From an uncultured Oscillospiraceae bacterium (lineage in GTDB: Bacteria > Bacillota > Clostridia > Oscillospirales > Ruminococcaceae): a stretch of 63,386 nt of DNA. Numbering within the stretch: the first letter of the stretch is position 1; every line of letters starts with the position of its first letter. The position numbers were made by a program, and so were the translations under genes. Below are positions 24,069 through 32,286 of this stretch, piece after piece. The notes under the pieces are model-generated. The model ran no database searches. It was not told where the DNA came from and worked only from the letters and a program-made list of their open reading frames with translations. The stretch is taken from assembly GCA_949743955.1 (NCBI GenBank), contig CATJVQ010000030.1:1-63386 (forward strand), written 5' to 3'.

Positions 24069-25766
24069 ATGAAGAAGAGAATTCTTGCAGCCATGCTCGC
24101 CGCTTCGATGGGCCTGCTCTCAGCCTGCTCGTCCGGCACGCCGGATGCGAGCTCCGCCGCGCCTGATGCATCCGCGGCTCCTGCCGAGTCCAGCTCGCCC
24201 GCTGCCGACGCCGGGAATGCGCCCGCTGCCGACGCTGGGAACGGTGTCGTCAATCTGACAGGGTACCCTATCGTCAACGAGCCGATTACGCTCCGCTACA
24301 TGGCCACGCGCAGTGCGTCCTACCAGAACGGCTATGCGGATATGCAGATGTTCAAGGATTATGAGACCGAAACAAACATCCACATTGAGTGGGAAGAGGT
24401 GCCTGAGGAGGGCTGGACCGAGAAGGTGAAGCTCACCCTCGCCGCCGGCAGCAACCTGCCCGACGTGTTCTACGGCGCCACCATCGACGGTGCGACCATC
24501 TTTAAGTACGGCCAGCAGGGTATCATCCCGCCCATCAACGATCTGCTTGAGCAGTATGCGCCGAACGCGACCAAGTACATGAACGAACGGCCGGAAATCC
24601 GCAAGATGATGACCATGACCGACGGCAACATCTACTCCATCCCCAGTATCGACGAGAGCCTTTCCACCCGCTGCCAGGAGATGATGATCGTCAATCAGAC
24701 ATGGCTGGATCGCGTCGGCCTCGAGCAGCCGAAGACGGTGGACGAATTCTATAACATGCTCAAGACCTTTAAGGAGAAGGACGGCAACGGCAACGGCGTT
24801 ATCGGCGACGAGATCTGCATGTCCCTGCGCCAGTACACGACCCCGAACAACGTTGACCACCAGAGAGGCCTTATCAACTTCTTCGGCTTCTTCGGCGTCG
24901 TGGACGATAACTCCCATGTTATGATCAAGGACAACAAGGTCATCTTCGTCCCCACCACCGACGAATACCGCGAGGCGGTCACGTTCTTCAACAAACTCTA
25001 CAACGAGGGCCTGTTTGATCAGGAGACCTTCACCCAGAACGACAGCCAGCTCTGGAGCAAGACTCGTTCTCCCGAGGGCGTCGGCATGACGGCCGCGTTC
25101 TCTTGGCTCGAGCTCAACGACGGCAATGTCGAGCAGAACAATTACCAGCTCATGGCTCCCCTCGAGGGCCAGGTCGTGGCGACGAATGTCGTCGTGGCGG
25201 GCTGCTCTGTGAACCGCTTCACCATCACCAAGGACTGCCAGTATCCCGAGGCGGCTATCCGCTGGATCGACACCTTCCTCGACAACGGCGAGCGCGCGCT
25301 TGAGTCCCGCTTCGGCAAAGAGGGCGAGACTTGGAAGTGGCTCGACGAGGGCAAGGAGCAGTTCACCGAGATGGCCGAGTCCCCCGACGGCAACAAGGTC
25401 GACACCGCTTACATCAGCCAGTTCGGCCCGGGCTATCTCTCCGTTCAGTGGGAGCTGCAGGACCTGTGGCGCAAGAAGCTCAACACCATCCAGCAGTTCA
25501 TCGACCGCGCAAAGATGTGCAACGAAGTCTACATCAATTCCGCTGTGACCACCTGGCCGGGACTTGGCTTCGATGAGGAGACCAACAAGGATTTCACCAA
25601 CATTGATACCGACCTGCGCAAGTACACCGACAACATGCTCTCGAAGTTCATCCTCGAAGGCGTGACGGATGAGGCGTGGAACGAGTATATCGATCGCTGC
25701 AAGGCGCTCAGAAGCGAAGAGCTTGTCGCCATCTATCAGAAGCGCTGGGACGCTTTCCAGGCGTAA
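24069..25766 (+). CDS. Substrate-binding lipoprotein, LipO type
   Basis: Large extracellular binding protein of the LplBC importer, 565 residues, start ATG 24069 with GAGGAGG upstream. The signal peptide ends in SACS with a lipidated cysteine near residue 20. A low-complexity Ala/Ser/Asp/Pro linker (about residues 20-60) contains a 24-bp DNA tandem repeat. The mature domain begins LTGYPIVNEPITLRYMATRSASYQN. LipO-type proteins bind sugars or peptides; the ligand here is unknown. Composition matches neighbours. Confidence 0.9.
   Translation: MKKRILAAMLAASMGLLSACSSGTPDASSAAPDASAAPAESSSPAADAGNAPAADAGNGVVNLTGYPIVNEPITLRYMATRSASYQNGYADMQMFKDYETETNIHIEWEEVPEEGWTEKVKLTLAAGSNLPDVFYGATIDGATIFKYGQQGIIPPINDLLEQYAPNATKYMNERPEIRKMMTMTDGNIYSIPSIDESLSTRCQEMMIVNQTWLDRVGLEQPKTVDEFYNMLKTFKEKDGNGNGVIGDEICMSLRQYTTPNNVDHQRGLINFFGFFGVVDDNSHVMIKDNKVIFVPTTDEYREAVTFFNKLYNEGLFDQETFTQNDSQLWSKTRSPEGVGMTAAFSWLELNDGNVEQNNYQLMAPLEGQVVATNVVVAGCSVNRFTITKDCQYPEAAIRWIDTFLDNGERALESRFGKEGETWKWLDEGKEQFTEMAESPDGNKVDTAYISQFGPGYLSVQWELQDLWRKKLNTIQQFIDRAKMCNEVYINSAVTTWPGLGFDEETNKDFTNIDTDLRKYTDNMLSKFILEGVTDEAWNEYIDRCKALRSEELVAIYQKRWDAFQA
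24196..24243 (+). repeat. Two 24-bp tandem repeats in linker of the lipoprotein
   Basis: The unit CGCCCGCTGCCGACGCYGGG plus AAYG occurs twice in tandem, encoding SPAADAGN/APAADAGN in the Ala-Pro-Asp linker between lipidated cysteine and folded domain. Such a repeat can vary in copy number between strains. Confidence 0.7.
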
Positions 25767-25878
25767 CGCCTATCCTTATCGGAATATAAGTGCAAACTGT
25801 CCGGAAATCTTCTTTAATACTGATCCTCGGTTAAAGGCTTTCTGGTACCGGAAATCAGTATGACATCCTCTTAATGTT

Positions 25879-25913
25879 GCTCCCCGGCGTAATAAAAAAA
25901 TGCGCCGGGGAGC
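25879..25913. terminator. GC-rich hairpin after the lipoprotein gene
   Basis: GCTCCCCGGCG (25879-25889) and its complement (25903-25913) form an 11-bp stem with an A-rich loop. It lacks a T run on the plus strand, so it may slow transcription or protect the transcript 3' end. It lies between the importer operon and the YesN-type regulator gene. Confidence 0.5.
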
Positions 25914-25932
25914 ACGCCTTATGGCGTCGCTG

Positions 25933-25941
25933 TGCTATAAT
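25933..25941 (+). promoter_or_regulatory. Extended -10 promoter of the YesN-type regulator
   Basis: TGC followed directly by TATAAT (25936-25941) makes an extended -10 element; no recognisable -35 lies 17 bp upstream. It sits about 40 bp before the TTG start at 25979. Confidence 0.5.
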
Positions 25942-25978
25942 GGAGAGAAGATGGTTGCCATAAGGAGGGATTCAAATT

Positions 25979-28252
25979 TTGGGCAGGCTGTTTAAAGGCT
26001 TCGGCAGGCGGGCGCCTTCACCGTCATTCAAATACATTTTTTCTTACATCATCGTTGCCACAATCCCGCTCATTATTATCAGCCTCTTTTCCTATCAGTT
26101 TTTTATCGGGGAGTACCGGGACGAGGTGCTCCAGAACCGCGCGTCGTCGCTGACGATGGTGCGCACCTCCTTCGAGATGATGCTGACCCAGATGGAGAAT
26201 CATGTCAAGCAGATCGAAATGGAGGACGATCTCTTACAGTATAATTTGAAAGAGGGCATGCTGACAACGCTGAGCCTGCACAACCGGCTGGTGAAATACC
26301 AGCTTGCGAGCGGGTATCTGCGGGACATCCTGTTTTACCGCCACGGCAGCGACTATATCTGCGCCGCCTCATCCACCTACCGGGTGGACAACTATGCCGA
26401 TGTTGTCAACAAGATGTCCGGCATCACCCCGGAGCGATTTACGGAGCTCTTAAACGAATCTACCTTCCGCCACATCTTTGTGCAGACAGAGAAGCGGATA
26501 GGCGCATCGCCGGTGGAGACAGTGTCCTTCCTCTACCCGATGCCGTATAACGATGTCTCCCCTTATGCGACTGTGGTGTTCACTGTCGAGGCCGCGCAGA
26601 TCCGGGCGTTTTTCGGATCTGAAGAGAGCGGCGGGGAGTACGCCATCGCCATCGAGGGCGGGGACGGGCCCATCTTCATCATGAAGGATCTGGACGGGGA
26701 TGAAAGCGGGATGCTCGCTGTCCTCACGCGGGCGGACGAGATGAAGGAGCACCAAGGCTCCTTTATCGAGGAGATGGGCGGGGTTTCCTATATGGTGTCC
26801 TACCTGAGGGATCCGTTCAGGGACGTCACCTACCTCTACCGGACACCGGAACGCCTGGCGCTCACGAAGGTGGAGAGCATCCGCAACCTGTTCCTGATGC
26901 TCATCCTGCTCCTGACAGCAGTGGAGTTCGGCGTGGTGTTCTGTGTCAGCTATATCAATTACCGCCCGATCAAATCCCTGCGCAAATACCTCTCCGACAA
27001 TTTCGACGAGGTGCCGGACGAGGAGGGGGAAATCCAGGCGGCGCGGCGCATTTTGTCGGACATGCTGTTAAACCATGAGCGTATGAATGAAAAGCTGAGT
27101 TTAAACACGGATACGCTGCGCGAGGTTGTGCTGTATAAGCTCATCAACGGCGGTTTTTCAAGCCGGGAGGAGCTGGCTGGCGCAGCCGGGGAGGCGGGTG
27201 TCAGCCTGACAAAGCCGTTTCTGCGCGTGGCTATCTTTCAGGCGGGGGGCGAGGCTCCGCCTCCGGAGTGCTCCGCTCTGCGCGGACTCTTTCTCGAATG
27301 CCTGGGAACCGATCTGGAGATCTACTGCTGCACCTTCTCGCCGCGCATCGTGTTTGTGCTGGCAGGCGATCTGTCGGTGGAGCAGGAGTTCAGGCGGGGC
27401 TTCGACCGCTTACAGGACCGGCTGGCGGAGATATCGGTGCAGTACTGCATCGGTGTGGGCGGCGTGCAGCAGGATATTTCCCGCCTGCACCTCTCCTACA
27501 TCCAGGCCGCGACCGCGCTTGATTACCGCTTCGTCAGCGGCAGCAACCATGTGGTTTTCTACACCGACATCCTCTCGGATCGGGAAATTTTCGACAGCTA
27601 TCCGCAGGGGGAGATCACAGAGCTTCGGGAGAGCATCATCGCGGGGAACGCGGAGAGATTCTCCTATCTGGTGGATGAAATTATCGCCCTGCTCTGCCGG
27701 CGCGACTCCAACCTGATCCTTGGCAAGCTCGTCAGCTATGATGTGCTCAACACCGTGATCCGTACACTTCTGGAGGCCAACAAGGGGTATACGGACATCA
27801 GCGAGCGTTCGCCGGACATTATGCTGCTGGCCTCTATGCACTCTGTCGGTGAGCTGACAGAGATGCTTCTGTCGCTGCGGGACAGAGTCGTGAACCTCTT
27901 AGGCGACGAACGGGCGGATAATCCGTTTATCGGCCAGGTCCTGGCGGTGATCGACGAGAATCTGGAAAATTACAGCTTTACCGTGCGGGAGCTGGCGGAG
28001 CGCTTCCGCATCTCGCAGAACAATCTGAGCCAGCGCTTTAAGCGCGCGATGAACATGACGCCGATTGAATACATCAACCGGCAGAAGATCGAGCGGGCGA
28101 AGCTCTACCTCTCCGGGACGGATCTGCCCCTGCGGACGATTGTGGAGCGGCTGGGGTACTCCAACGAGTCGAGCTTCATCCGCAAATTCAAGGCGACTGT
28201 CGGCCTGACGCCGGGCGAATACCGGAAAAAGATGAATTTACACAAGGAATGA
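25979..28252 (+). CDS. Membrane-bound AraC-family regulator (YesN-like)
   Basis: Large membrane regulator of 757 residues. A membrane segment near 25-45 and another near 302-328 flank an extracellular Cache-like sensor domain. A linker then leads to a C-terminal pair of AraC helix-turn-helix motifs (about 660-757: FTVRELAERFRISQNNLSQRFK and a second with YSNESSFIRKFKATVGLTPGEY). Start TTG is chosen because AAGGAGG ends eight bases upstream. Such proteins are common next to LplB/LplC importers, where they sense extracellular sugars and switch on the importer. It is followed by an iron alcohol dehydrogenase 10 bp later. Confidence 0.88.
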   Translation: MGRLFKGFGRRAPSPSFKYIFSYIIVATIPLIIISLFSYQFFIGEYRDEVLQNRASSLTMVRTSFEMMLTQMENHVKQIEMEDDLLQYNLKEGMLTTLSLHNRLVKYQLASGYLRDILFYRHGSDYICAASSTYRVDNYADVVNKMSGITPERFTELLNESTFRHIFVQTEKRIGASPVETVSFLYPMPYNDVSPYATVVFTVEAAQIRAFFGSEESGGEYAIAIEGGDGPIFIMKDLDGDESGMLAVLTRADEMKEHQGSFIEEMGGVSYMVSYLRDPFRDVTYLYRTPERLALTKVESIRNLFLMLILLLTAVEFGVVFCVSYINYRPIKSLRKYLSDNFDEVPDEEGEIQAARRILSDMLLNHERMNEKLSLNTDTLREVVLYKLINGGFSSREELAGAAGEAGVSLTKPFLRVAIFQAGGEAPPPECSALRGLFLECLGTDLEIYCCTFSPRIVFVLAGDLSVEQEFRRGFDRLQDRLAEISVQYCIGVGGVQQDISRLHLSYIQAATALDYRFVSGSNHVVFYTDILSDREIFDSYPQGEITELRESIIAGNAERFSYLVDEIIALLCRRDSNLILGKLVSYDVLNTVIRTLLEANKGYTDISERSPDIMLLASMHSVGELTEMLLSLRDRVVNLLGDERADNPFIGQVLAVIDENLENYSFTVRELAERFRISQNNLSQRFKRAMNMTPIEYINRQKIERAKLYLSGTDLPLRTIVERLGYSNESSFIRKFKATVGLTPGEYRKKMNLHKE

Positions 28253-28262
28253 GGAACCGAAG

Positions 28263-29432
28263 ATGAGAAACTTCACATTTGAATGCGCGACCAAAATTGT
28301 TTTCGGAAAGGGGACACAGGCGCAGGCCGGGCCTTTAGCCGCCGCGTACGGGAAGCATGCGCTGCTTGTTTACGGCGGCGGATCGATCAAAAAAAGCGGC
28401 CTTTACGACGAGGTCGTCCGCTCCCTGCACGACGCGGGCGTAGCGGTGACAGAGCTGCCGGGCGTGCAGGCGAATCCGCGCGTCTCGCTCGTGCGCGAGG
28501 GGATAGCGGCCAGCCGGCGGGACGGTGTCGACTTTGTCCTCGCCGTGGGCGGCGGGAGTGTCATTGATACAGCCAAGGCGGTTGCCGAGGGCGTGCCGTA
28601 TGACGGGGATGTGTGGGATTTCTTCTGCGGCAAGGCGAAGATCGAAAAGATGCTGCCTGTGGGGACAGTGCTGACCATCCCTGCGGCGGGGAGCGAGTCG
28701 AGCGACAGCAATGTCATCACCAACGAGGAGACGCATGAGAAGAACGGGTCCGCCTCGCCCATGATGCGCCCGGTGTTCTCGATTCTCAACCCCGAGCTGA
28801 CCTACACCCTTCCGCCCTATCAGACAGCCTGCGGCTGTATGGACATCATGGCCCATGTGATGGAGCGCTACTTCACCAACGAGCCGCACGTCGAACTGAC
28901 GGACCGGCTCTGCACGGCCATCCTGCGCACGGTGTTAAATAACCTGCCGGTAGTAATGCGTCAGCCGGACGACTATGACGCGCGCGCCCAGATCATGTGG
29001 GCGGGCACCATCGGGCAGAACGGGCTTGTCGGCACCGGGCGCGAGGAGGACTGGGCCAACCATGTCATCGAGCACCAGCTCAGCGGATTCTACGACATCG
29101 CCCACGGCGCGGGACTGTCCATCACCTTCCCGGCATGGATGCGCTATGTAGCGCAGAGCAATCCGGGCAAGCTGTTCCAGTTTTCGACTGAGGTGCTCGG
29201 CGTGGAGGGCGATCACTACAATCCGGAGCATACGGTGCGGGAGGGCATCGACCGTTTCGAGCGCGTCCTGCGCGACAGCGGCCTGCCCACGCACCTTTCC
29301 GAAGCCGGCATCGGGGACGAGCGCTTTGAGGAGATGGCCCTGCGCTGCACCGGCGGCGGAGTGCGCACTATCGGCGCTTATGTCCCGCTGGGAAAAAGCG
29401 ACATTGTGAATATCCTGCGGCTGGCACTGTAA
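28263..29432 (+). CDS. Iron-containing alcohol dehydrogenase
   Basis: NAD(P)H-dependent group III alcohol dehydrogenase, 389 residues, close to BdhA/YqhD. The N-terminal NFTFECATKIVFGKGT and GGGS nucleotide loop (VGGGSVIDTAKAVAEG) are characteristic. Iron ligands are in CGCMDIMAHVMERYF (Asp, His) and further in EHQLSGFYDIAHGAGL (two His). It could reduce an aldehyde made by the preceding pathway; it is not in the eut operon but is the nearest alcohol dehydrogenase to it, so a role as EutG substitute can be imagined but is unsupported. Ends at a terminator. Confidence 0.93.
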   Translation: MRNFTFECATKIVFGKGTQAQAGPLAAAYGKHALLVYGGGSIKKSGLYDEVVRSLHDAGVAVTELPGVQANPRVSLVREGIAASRRDGVDFVLAVGGGSVIDTAKAVAEGVPYDGDVWDFFCGKAKIEKMLPVGTVLTIPAAGSESSDSNVITNEETHEKNGSASPMMRPVFSILNPELTYTLPPYQTACGCMDIMAHVMERYFTNEPHVELTDRLCTAILRTVLNNLPVVMRQPDDYDARAQIMWAGTIGQNGLVGTGREEDWANHVIEHQLSGFYDIAHGAGLSITFPAWMRYVAQSNPGKLFQFSTEVLGVEGDHYNPEHTVREGIDRFERVLRDSGLPTHLSEAGIGDERFEEMALRCTGGGVRTIGAYVPLGKSDIVNILRLAL

Positions 29433-29455
29433 GGCGGCATAAAGCTGAACGGAGC

Positions 29456-29491
29456 AGAAAAAGGATCGGGGAAGCCCCCGATCCTTTTTCT
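29456..29491. terminator. Bidirectional terminator between convergent genes
   Basis: AGAAAAAGGATCGGGG (29456-29471), loop AAGC, CCCCGATCCTTTTTCT (29476-29491): perfect stem with A/T runs at both ends. Serves the alcohol dehydrogenase gene and the BlaR1-like gene. Confidence 0.9.
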
Positions 29492-29498
29492 GTTCTTT

Positions 29499-31520
29499 TC
29501 ATTTCATGTCCAAAAGGGTATAAGAAACTGGTTCCCCATCGACACTGAGCTTCAGTTCCCCCTCGTCCGGGGCGGAGAGCAGCACATAGCCAGCGTCTTT
29601 CTTGCGCAGCTTCACGATATCAATTTGCCACCCGCTCTCCGTCCGGACGGGGTGGAAAGCGTAGTCCCAGGCGAAGCCGTTATACCAGACATACTGCCGC
29701 CCGGCATAACGGATGACGTTCCAGGAACGGATATCGGTACCGGCCACTGCGGCGACGTCGGGCCATTCGTCGCGGGAGAGGCGGACAACGCTGCCGGCTG
29801 GATTGGACTGTGAATTATTCCCGGACAGCCAATCTTCATCGTAATCATCGTCCCAGTCCTTGTCCGTATCGCCATACAGATCGCGGTAAATCTCGTCGAC
29901 CTCCGCTTCGGTCATGTAAACGATGCCGGTGATGTTTTCGTTCCCGTCCCGGATGGTTTTGATGTTTACTGTCCCTTCCGGGTTCATGTTCAGCGTCAAA
30001 AAAGATCGGTTGCCGGAATGGACGTCAAGGAAAATGTTGATTAAATTATCCTTATAGTAATAATTGCTGCCCTTACGGGTAATGCCGAAAGCCTCGTATT
30101 CCGCCATGATCTGCCGATCCAACTCCGCTTTCAGTGCGTCCATTTCATCCTTCTGGTCCAGTGCATTGAAAAGGACCGACTGGAAAGCGTACCGGCCGTC
30201 CTCAAGCGCCCGATCCAGCCAGGATGCCAGCGTTTTTTCGCTCATGAGGTTTGCCAGAACGGAGAAAAATGCGATATCCTCATCCGCGTATATCTTCTCC
30301 GCGGCGGCTGTGATAAGCGGATCATCCATATCCAAACCGGCCGCGGCGGCGGAGAAGAAGGCGATCTGCTCATCCGCATAGAGCTTCTCCAGCCACGCTT
30401 TTTGTAACGATTCATCCAGCCGCGGAAACACGGCCTGGAACAGCGGGAGACTGCCGGCATCGTAAAACCGCTGTGCTTGTGCGGCGGGGGAGGAGCCGGA
30501 CACCGCCGAACCTGTTATAGCGGCCGCCGGAGCAGTTTTGGCGGGAGCGAAGTAGGCCCCCGCCGCAGTGGCGAAAGCAGTCAGCATACACGCCAGCGCA
30601 CAGGACAGCATCAATGCTGGTTTGGATATTTTTCTGAAACGCATAATAGCCTCCAACCTTTCTTTTAACAGTTCCGCATCCTCGCTGAGTGTGACAGCCG
30701 CCGGAACGCTCCGGCAGTTCCCACCGGACTCCATAGCATGGAGCAGAGTGTCGCCATAGGAGCGCCGTTCTTCGGAGGAAAGCCCCTGTATCACGGCCTC
30801 GTCGCACGCCAGCTCGCAGGCGCGGACAAGTTCCCGCCGCATCAGCCAGACGAGCGGATTGAACCAGTGCAGGCAGACAGCGCACTGCGCCAGCCACTTA
30901 TACAGGGTGTCCAGCCTTCGGCAGTGGATGAGCTCGTGGCGGACAGTGAAATCGAACTCGTCCTCCGGGAGGCGGGCGCCGGGCAGTATGATACAGGGGC
31001 GGAAAAGACCGAGCAGCAGGGGGGAGGAGACCAGAGGATTGACATACAGCTCCACGGGCCGCTTTACACCGAGCGACGCCCCGATCTGTGCCAGACGGTC
31101 CAGCAGCCTGACATCAGAAACCTCCTCACATCCGGCCCGGACGTATCGGGAAAAGCTCTGGTAGAGAGTCGCCTTACGGATCAGCAAAATCAGCGCTGTC
31201 CCCAGCCAGAGGATCCAGAGGAAGTCCGGCACGGTATTCCCCATGTCTGTGGCCGCGGCAGGAACGGGCGGAGGGATCTCCTCCGGCGCCGGGGATACGG
31301 CCGAGGATACCCGCGTTATGGAGGGCTCTGTCTCACGGAACAGGGGGCCGATTTCCGGTGTAAACGGAAGCAGCAGGCGGACAAGGACAATCAGCCAGAC
31401 ATAGTACTGCCAGCGCCTGCTGAACCTGTTCCGAAGCAGTGGTTTACACAGGAATAGAATGAGGATCAGCAGCGAACCGGAAAGGGACAGGGAGAGGACT
31501 GTCTTGAATACCGCATTCAT
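29499..31520 (-). CDS. BlaR1/MecR1-type M56 sensor protease with unusual repeat domain
   Basis: Membrane metalloprotease of family M56, 673 residues. Several membrane helices flank the zinc site HELIH (H195, E196, H199) and the later EACDEAVI-like motif; in BlaR1 this protease cuts BlaI. The extracellular part is not a penicillin-binding domain. From about residue 350 it has four tandem units of about 30 residues, two containing YADEQIAFFS and YADEDIAFFS, then a C-terminal domain of unknown fold. It overlaps the BlaI gene by four bases. The signal sensed is unknown and probably not a beta-lactam. Confidence 0.88.
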   Translation of the reverse strand: MNAVFKTVLSLSLSGSLLILILFLCKPLLRNRFSRRWQYYVWLIVLVRLLLPFTPEIGPLFRETEPSITRVSSAVSPAPEEIPPPVPAAATDMGNTVPDFLWILWLGTALILLIRKATLYQSFSRYVRAGCEEVSDVRLLDRLAQIGASLGVKRPVELYVNPLVSSPLLLGLFRPCIILPGARLPEDEFDFTVRHELIHCRRLDTLYKWLAQCAVCLHWFNPLVWLMRRELVRACELACDEAVIQGLSSEERRSYGDTLLHAMESGGNCRSVPAAVTLSEDAELLKERLEAIMRFRKISKPALMLSCALACMLTAFATAAGAYFAPAKTAPAAAITGSAVSGSSPAAQAQRFYDAGSLPLFQAVFPRLDESLQKAWLEKLYADEQIAFFSAAAAGLDMDDPLITAAAEKIYADEDIAFFSVLANLMSEKTLASWLDRALEDGRYAFQSVLFNALDQKDEMDALKAELDRQIMAEYEAFGITRKGSNYYYKDNLINIFLDVHSGNRSFLTLNMNPEGTVNIKTIRDGNENITGIVYMTEAEVDEIYRDLYGDTDKDWDDDYDEDWLSGNNSQSNPAGSVVRLSRDEWPDVAAVAGTDIRSWNVIRYAGRQYVWYNGFAWDYAFHPVRTESGWQIDIVKLRKKDAGYVLLSAPDEGELKLSVDGEPVSYTLLDMK

Positions 31521-31906
31521 TTTTCCCCACTGTCCTCCCTCCCGGCCGCCCAGAAGCGCCGGAGCTCCTCGTACTCCTCCGCGGAGATCATCTCCCCACT
31601 GATCAGTGTCGAGACAAGGCCTCTCGCATCCCCTTCATAGAACTTGTTGAGGAATGTCTGTGTCTGCGCCGCCTGATAGTCCGTTCGGCTCACCAGGGAG
31701 GTGTATTCATTGCGGCGGCCGATTTTGTTTGTCTTTAAAAGTCCCTTCTCTACCAGCCGGGACAGCAGGGTGATTACCGTGTTTTTTTGCCAGCAATTCC
31801 CTGTTTCGGCCAGATGATCCATAATTGTAGCGTACATCGCTCTGCCGCCCTCCGACCAGATGATTTTCATCAATTCCAGCTCGGAATCCGATATGGAAGG
31901 AATCAT
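31517..31906 (-). CDS. BlaI/MecI-family repressor
   Basis: Winged-helix repressor, 129 residues, with the family pattern SDSELELMKIIWSEG near the N-terminus, TVITLLSRLVEKGLLK for the recognition helix, then the dimerisation tail. In related systems BlaR1 cleavage removes the repressor and releases the operon. It overlaps the BlaR1-like gene, and two operator-like repeats lie directly upstream. Confidence 0.93.
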   Translation of the reverse strand: MIPSISDSELELMKIIWSEGGRAMYATIMDHLAETGNCWQKNTVITLLSRLVEKGLLKTNKIGRRNEYTSLVSRTDYQAAQTQTFLNKFYEGDARGLVSTLISGEMISAEEYEELRRFWAAGREDSGEK

Positions 31907-31920
31907 ACGGTTTGCCTCCT

Positions 31921-31963
31921 ATCATAACATGTTGTAGTCCATATGAATCATAACATGATGTAG
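31921..31963. promoter_or_regulatory. Two tandem BlaI-type operators
   Basis: ATCATAACATGTTGTAG (31921-31937) and ATCATAACATGATGTAG (31947-31963) are near-identical 17-bp dyad boxes, 26 bp apart. The right box overlaps the -10 of the blaI promoter. BlaI binds ACA-half-site dyads, so the pair fits autorepression. Confidence 0.8.
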
Positions 31964-31975
31964 GCCAAATGTCAA
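31947..31975 (-). promoter_or_regulatory. blaI-blaR1 operon promoter
   Basis: On the minus strand: TTGACA (31975-31970), 17-bp spacer, TATGAT (31952-31947). The -10 is inside the right BlaI-type box, so repressor binding would block polymerase. Confidence 0.8.
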
Positions 31976-32087
31976 GCCTGTTTTGTATGGGAGGATGGAA
32001 AAAAGAAATCAATATGGTGGATAAAAGTGTGGCGGAAGAGATCGAAATATTGAACAATTTTAAAAAATAAAACTTTACTAATTTAGG

Positions 32088-32117
32088 TTGCACGGTTAGA
32101 GTTTTGTGATATATAAT
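32088..32117 (+). promoter_or_regulatory. Promoter of the hemerythrin-response-regulator gene
   Basis: TTGCAC (32088-32093), 18-bp spacer, TATAAT (32112-32117). The predicted leader is about 160 nt; no obvious riboswitch or terminator is seen in it. Confidence 0.55.
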
Positions 32118-32286
32118 AATATTGATATGATATGTTTAATAGGAGATGATGTGGGGATTGTAGGATGGTTCTCTGCTGAACAAATTTTGCTGTCAGTTTA
32201 ATCATTTTGAAGACAAATTCTGAGGGCTGGATTTTACAGAAAAAGATGCGGCGGAGTTACACCGCAGTGTGAAGGAGAATATGAAT

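Noticed and set aside
24196-24243. 24-bp tandem repeat as a mobile or regulatory repeat
   Set aside because: It is in frame within the coding sequence of a lipoprotein linker and is best explained as a low-complexity Ala-Pro-Asp spacer.
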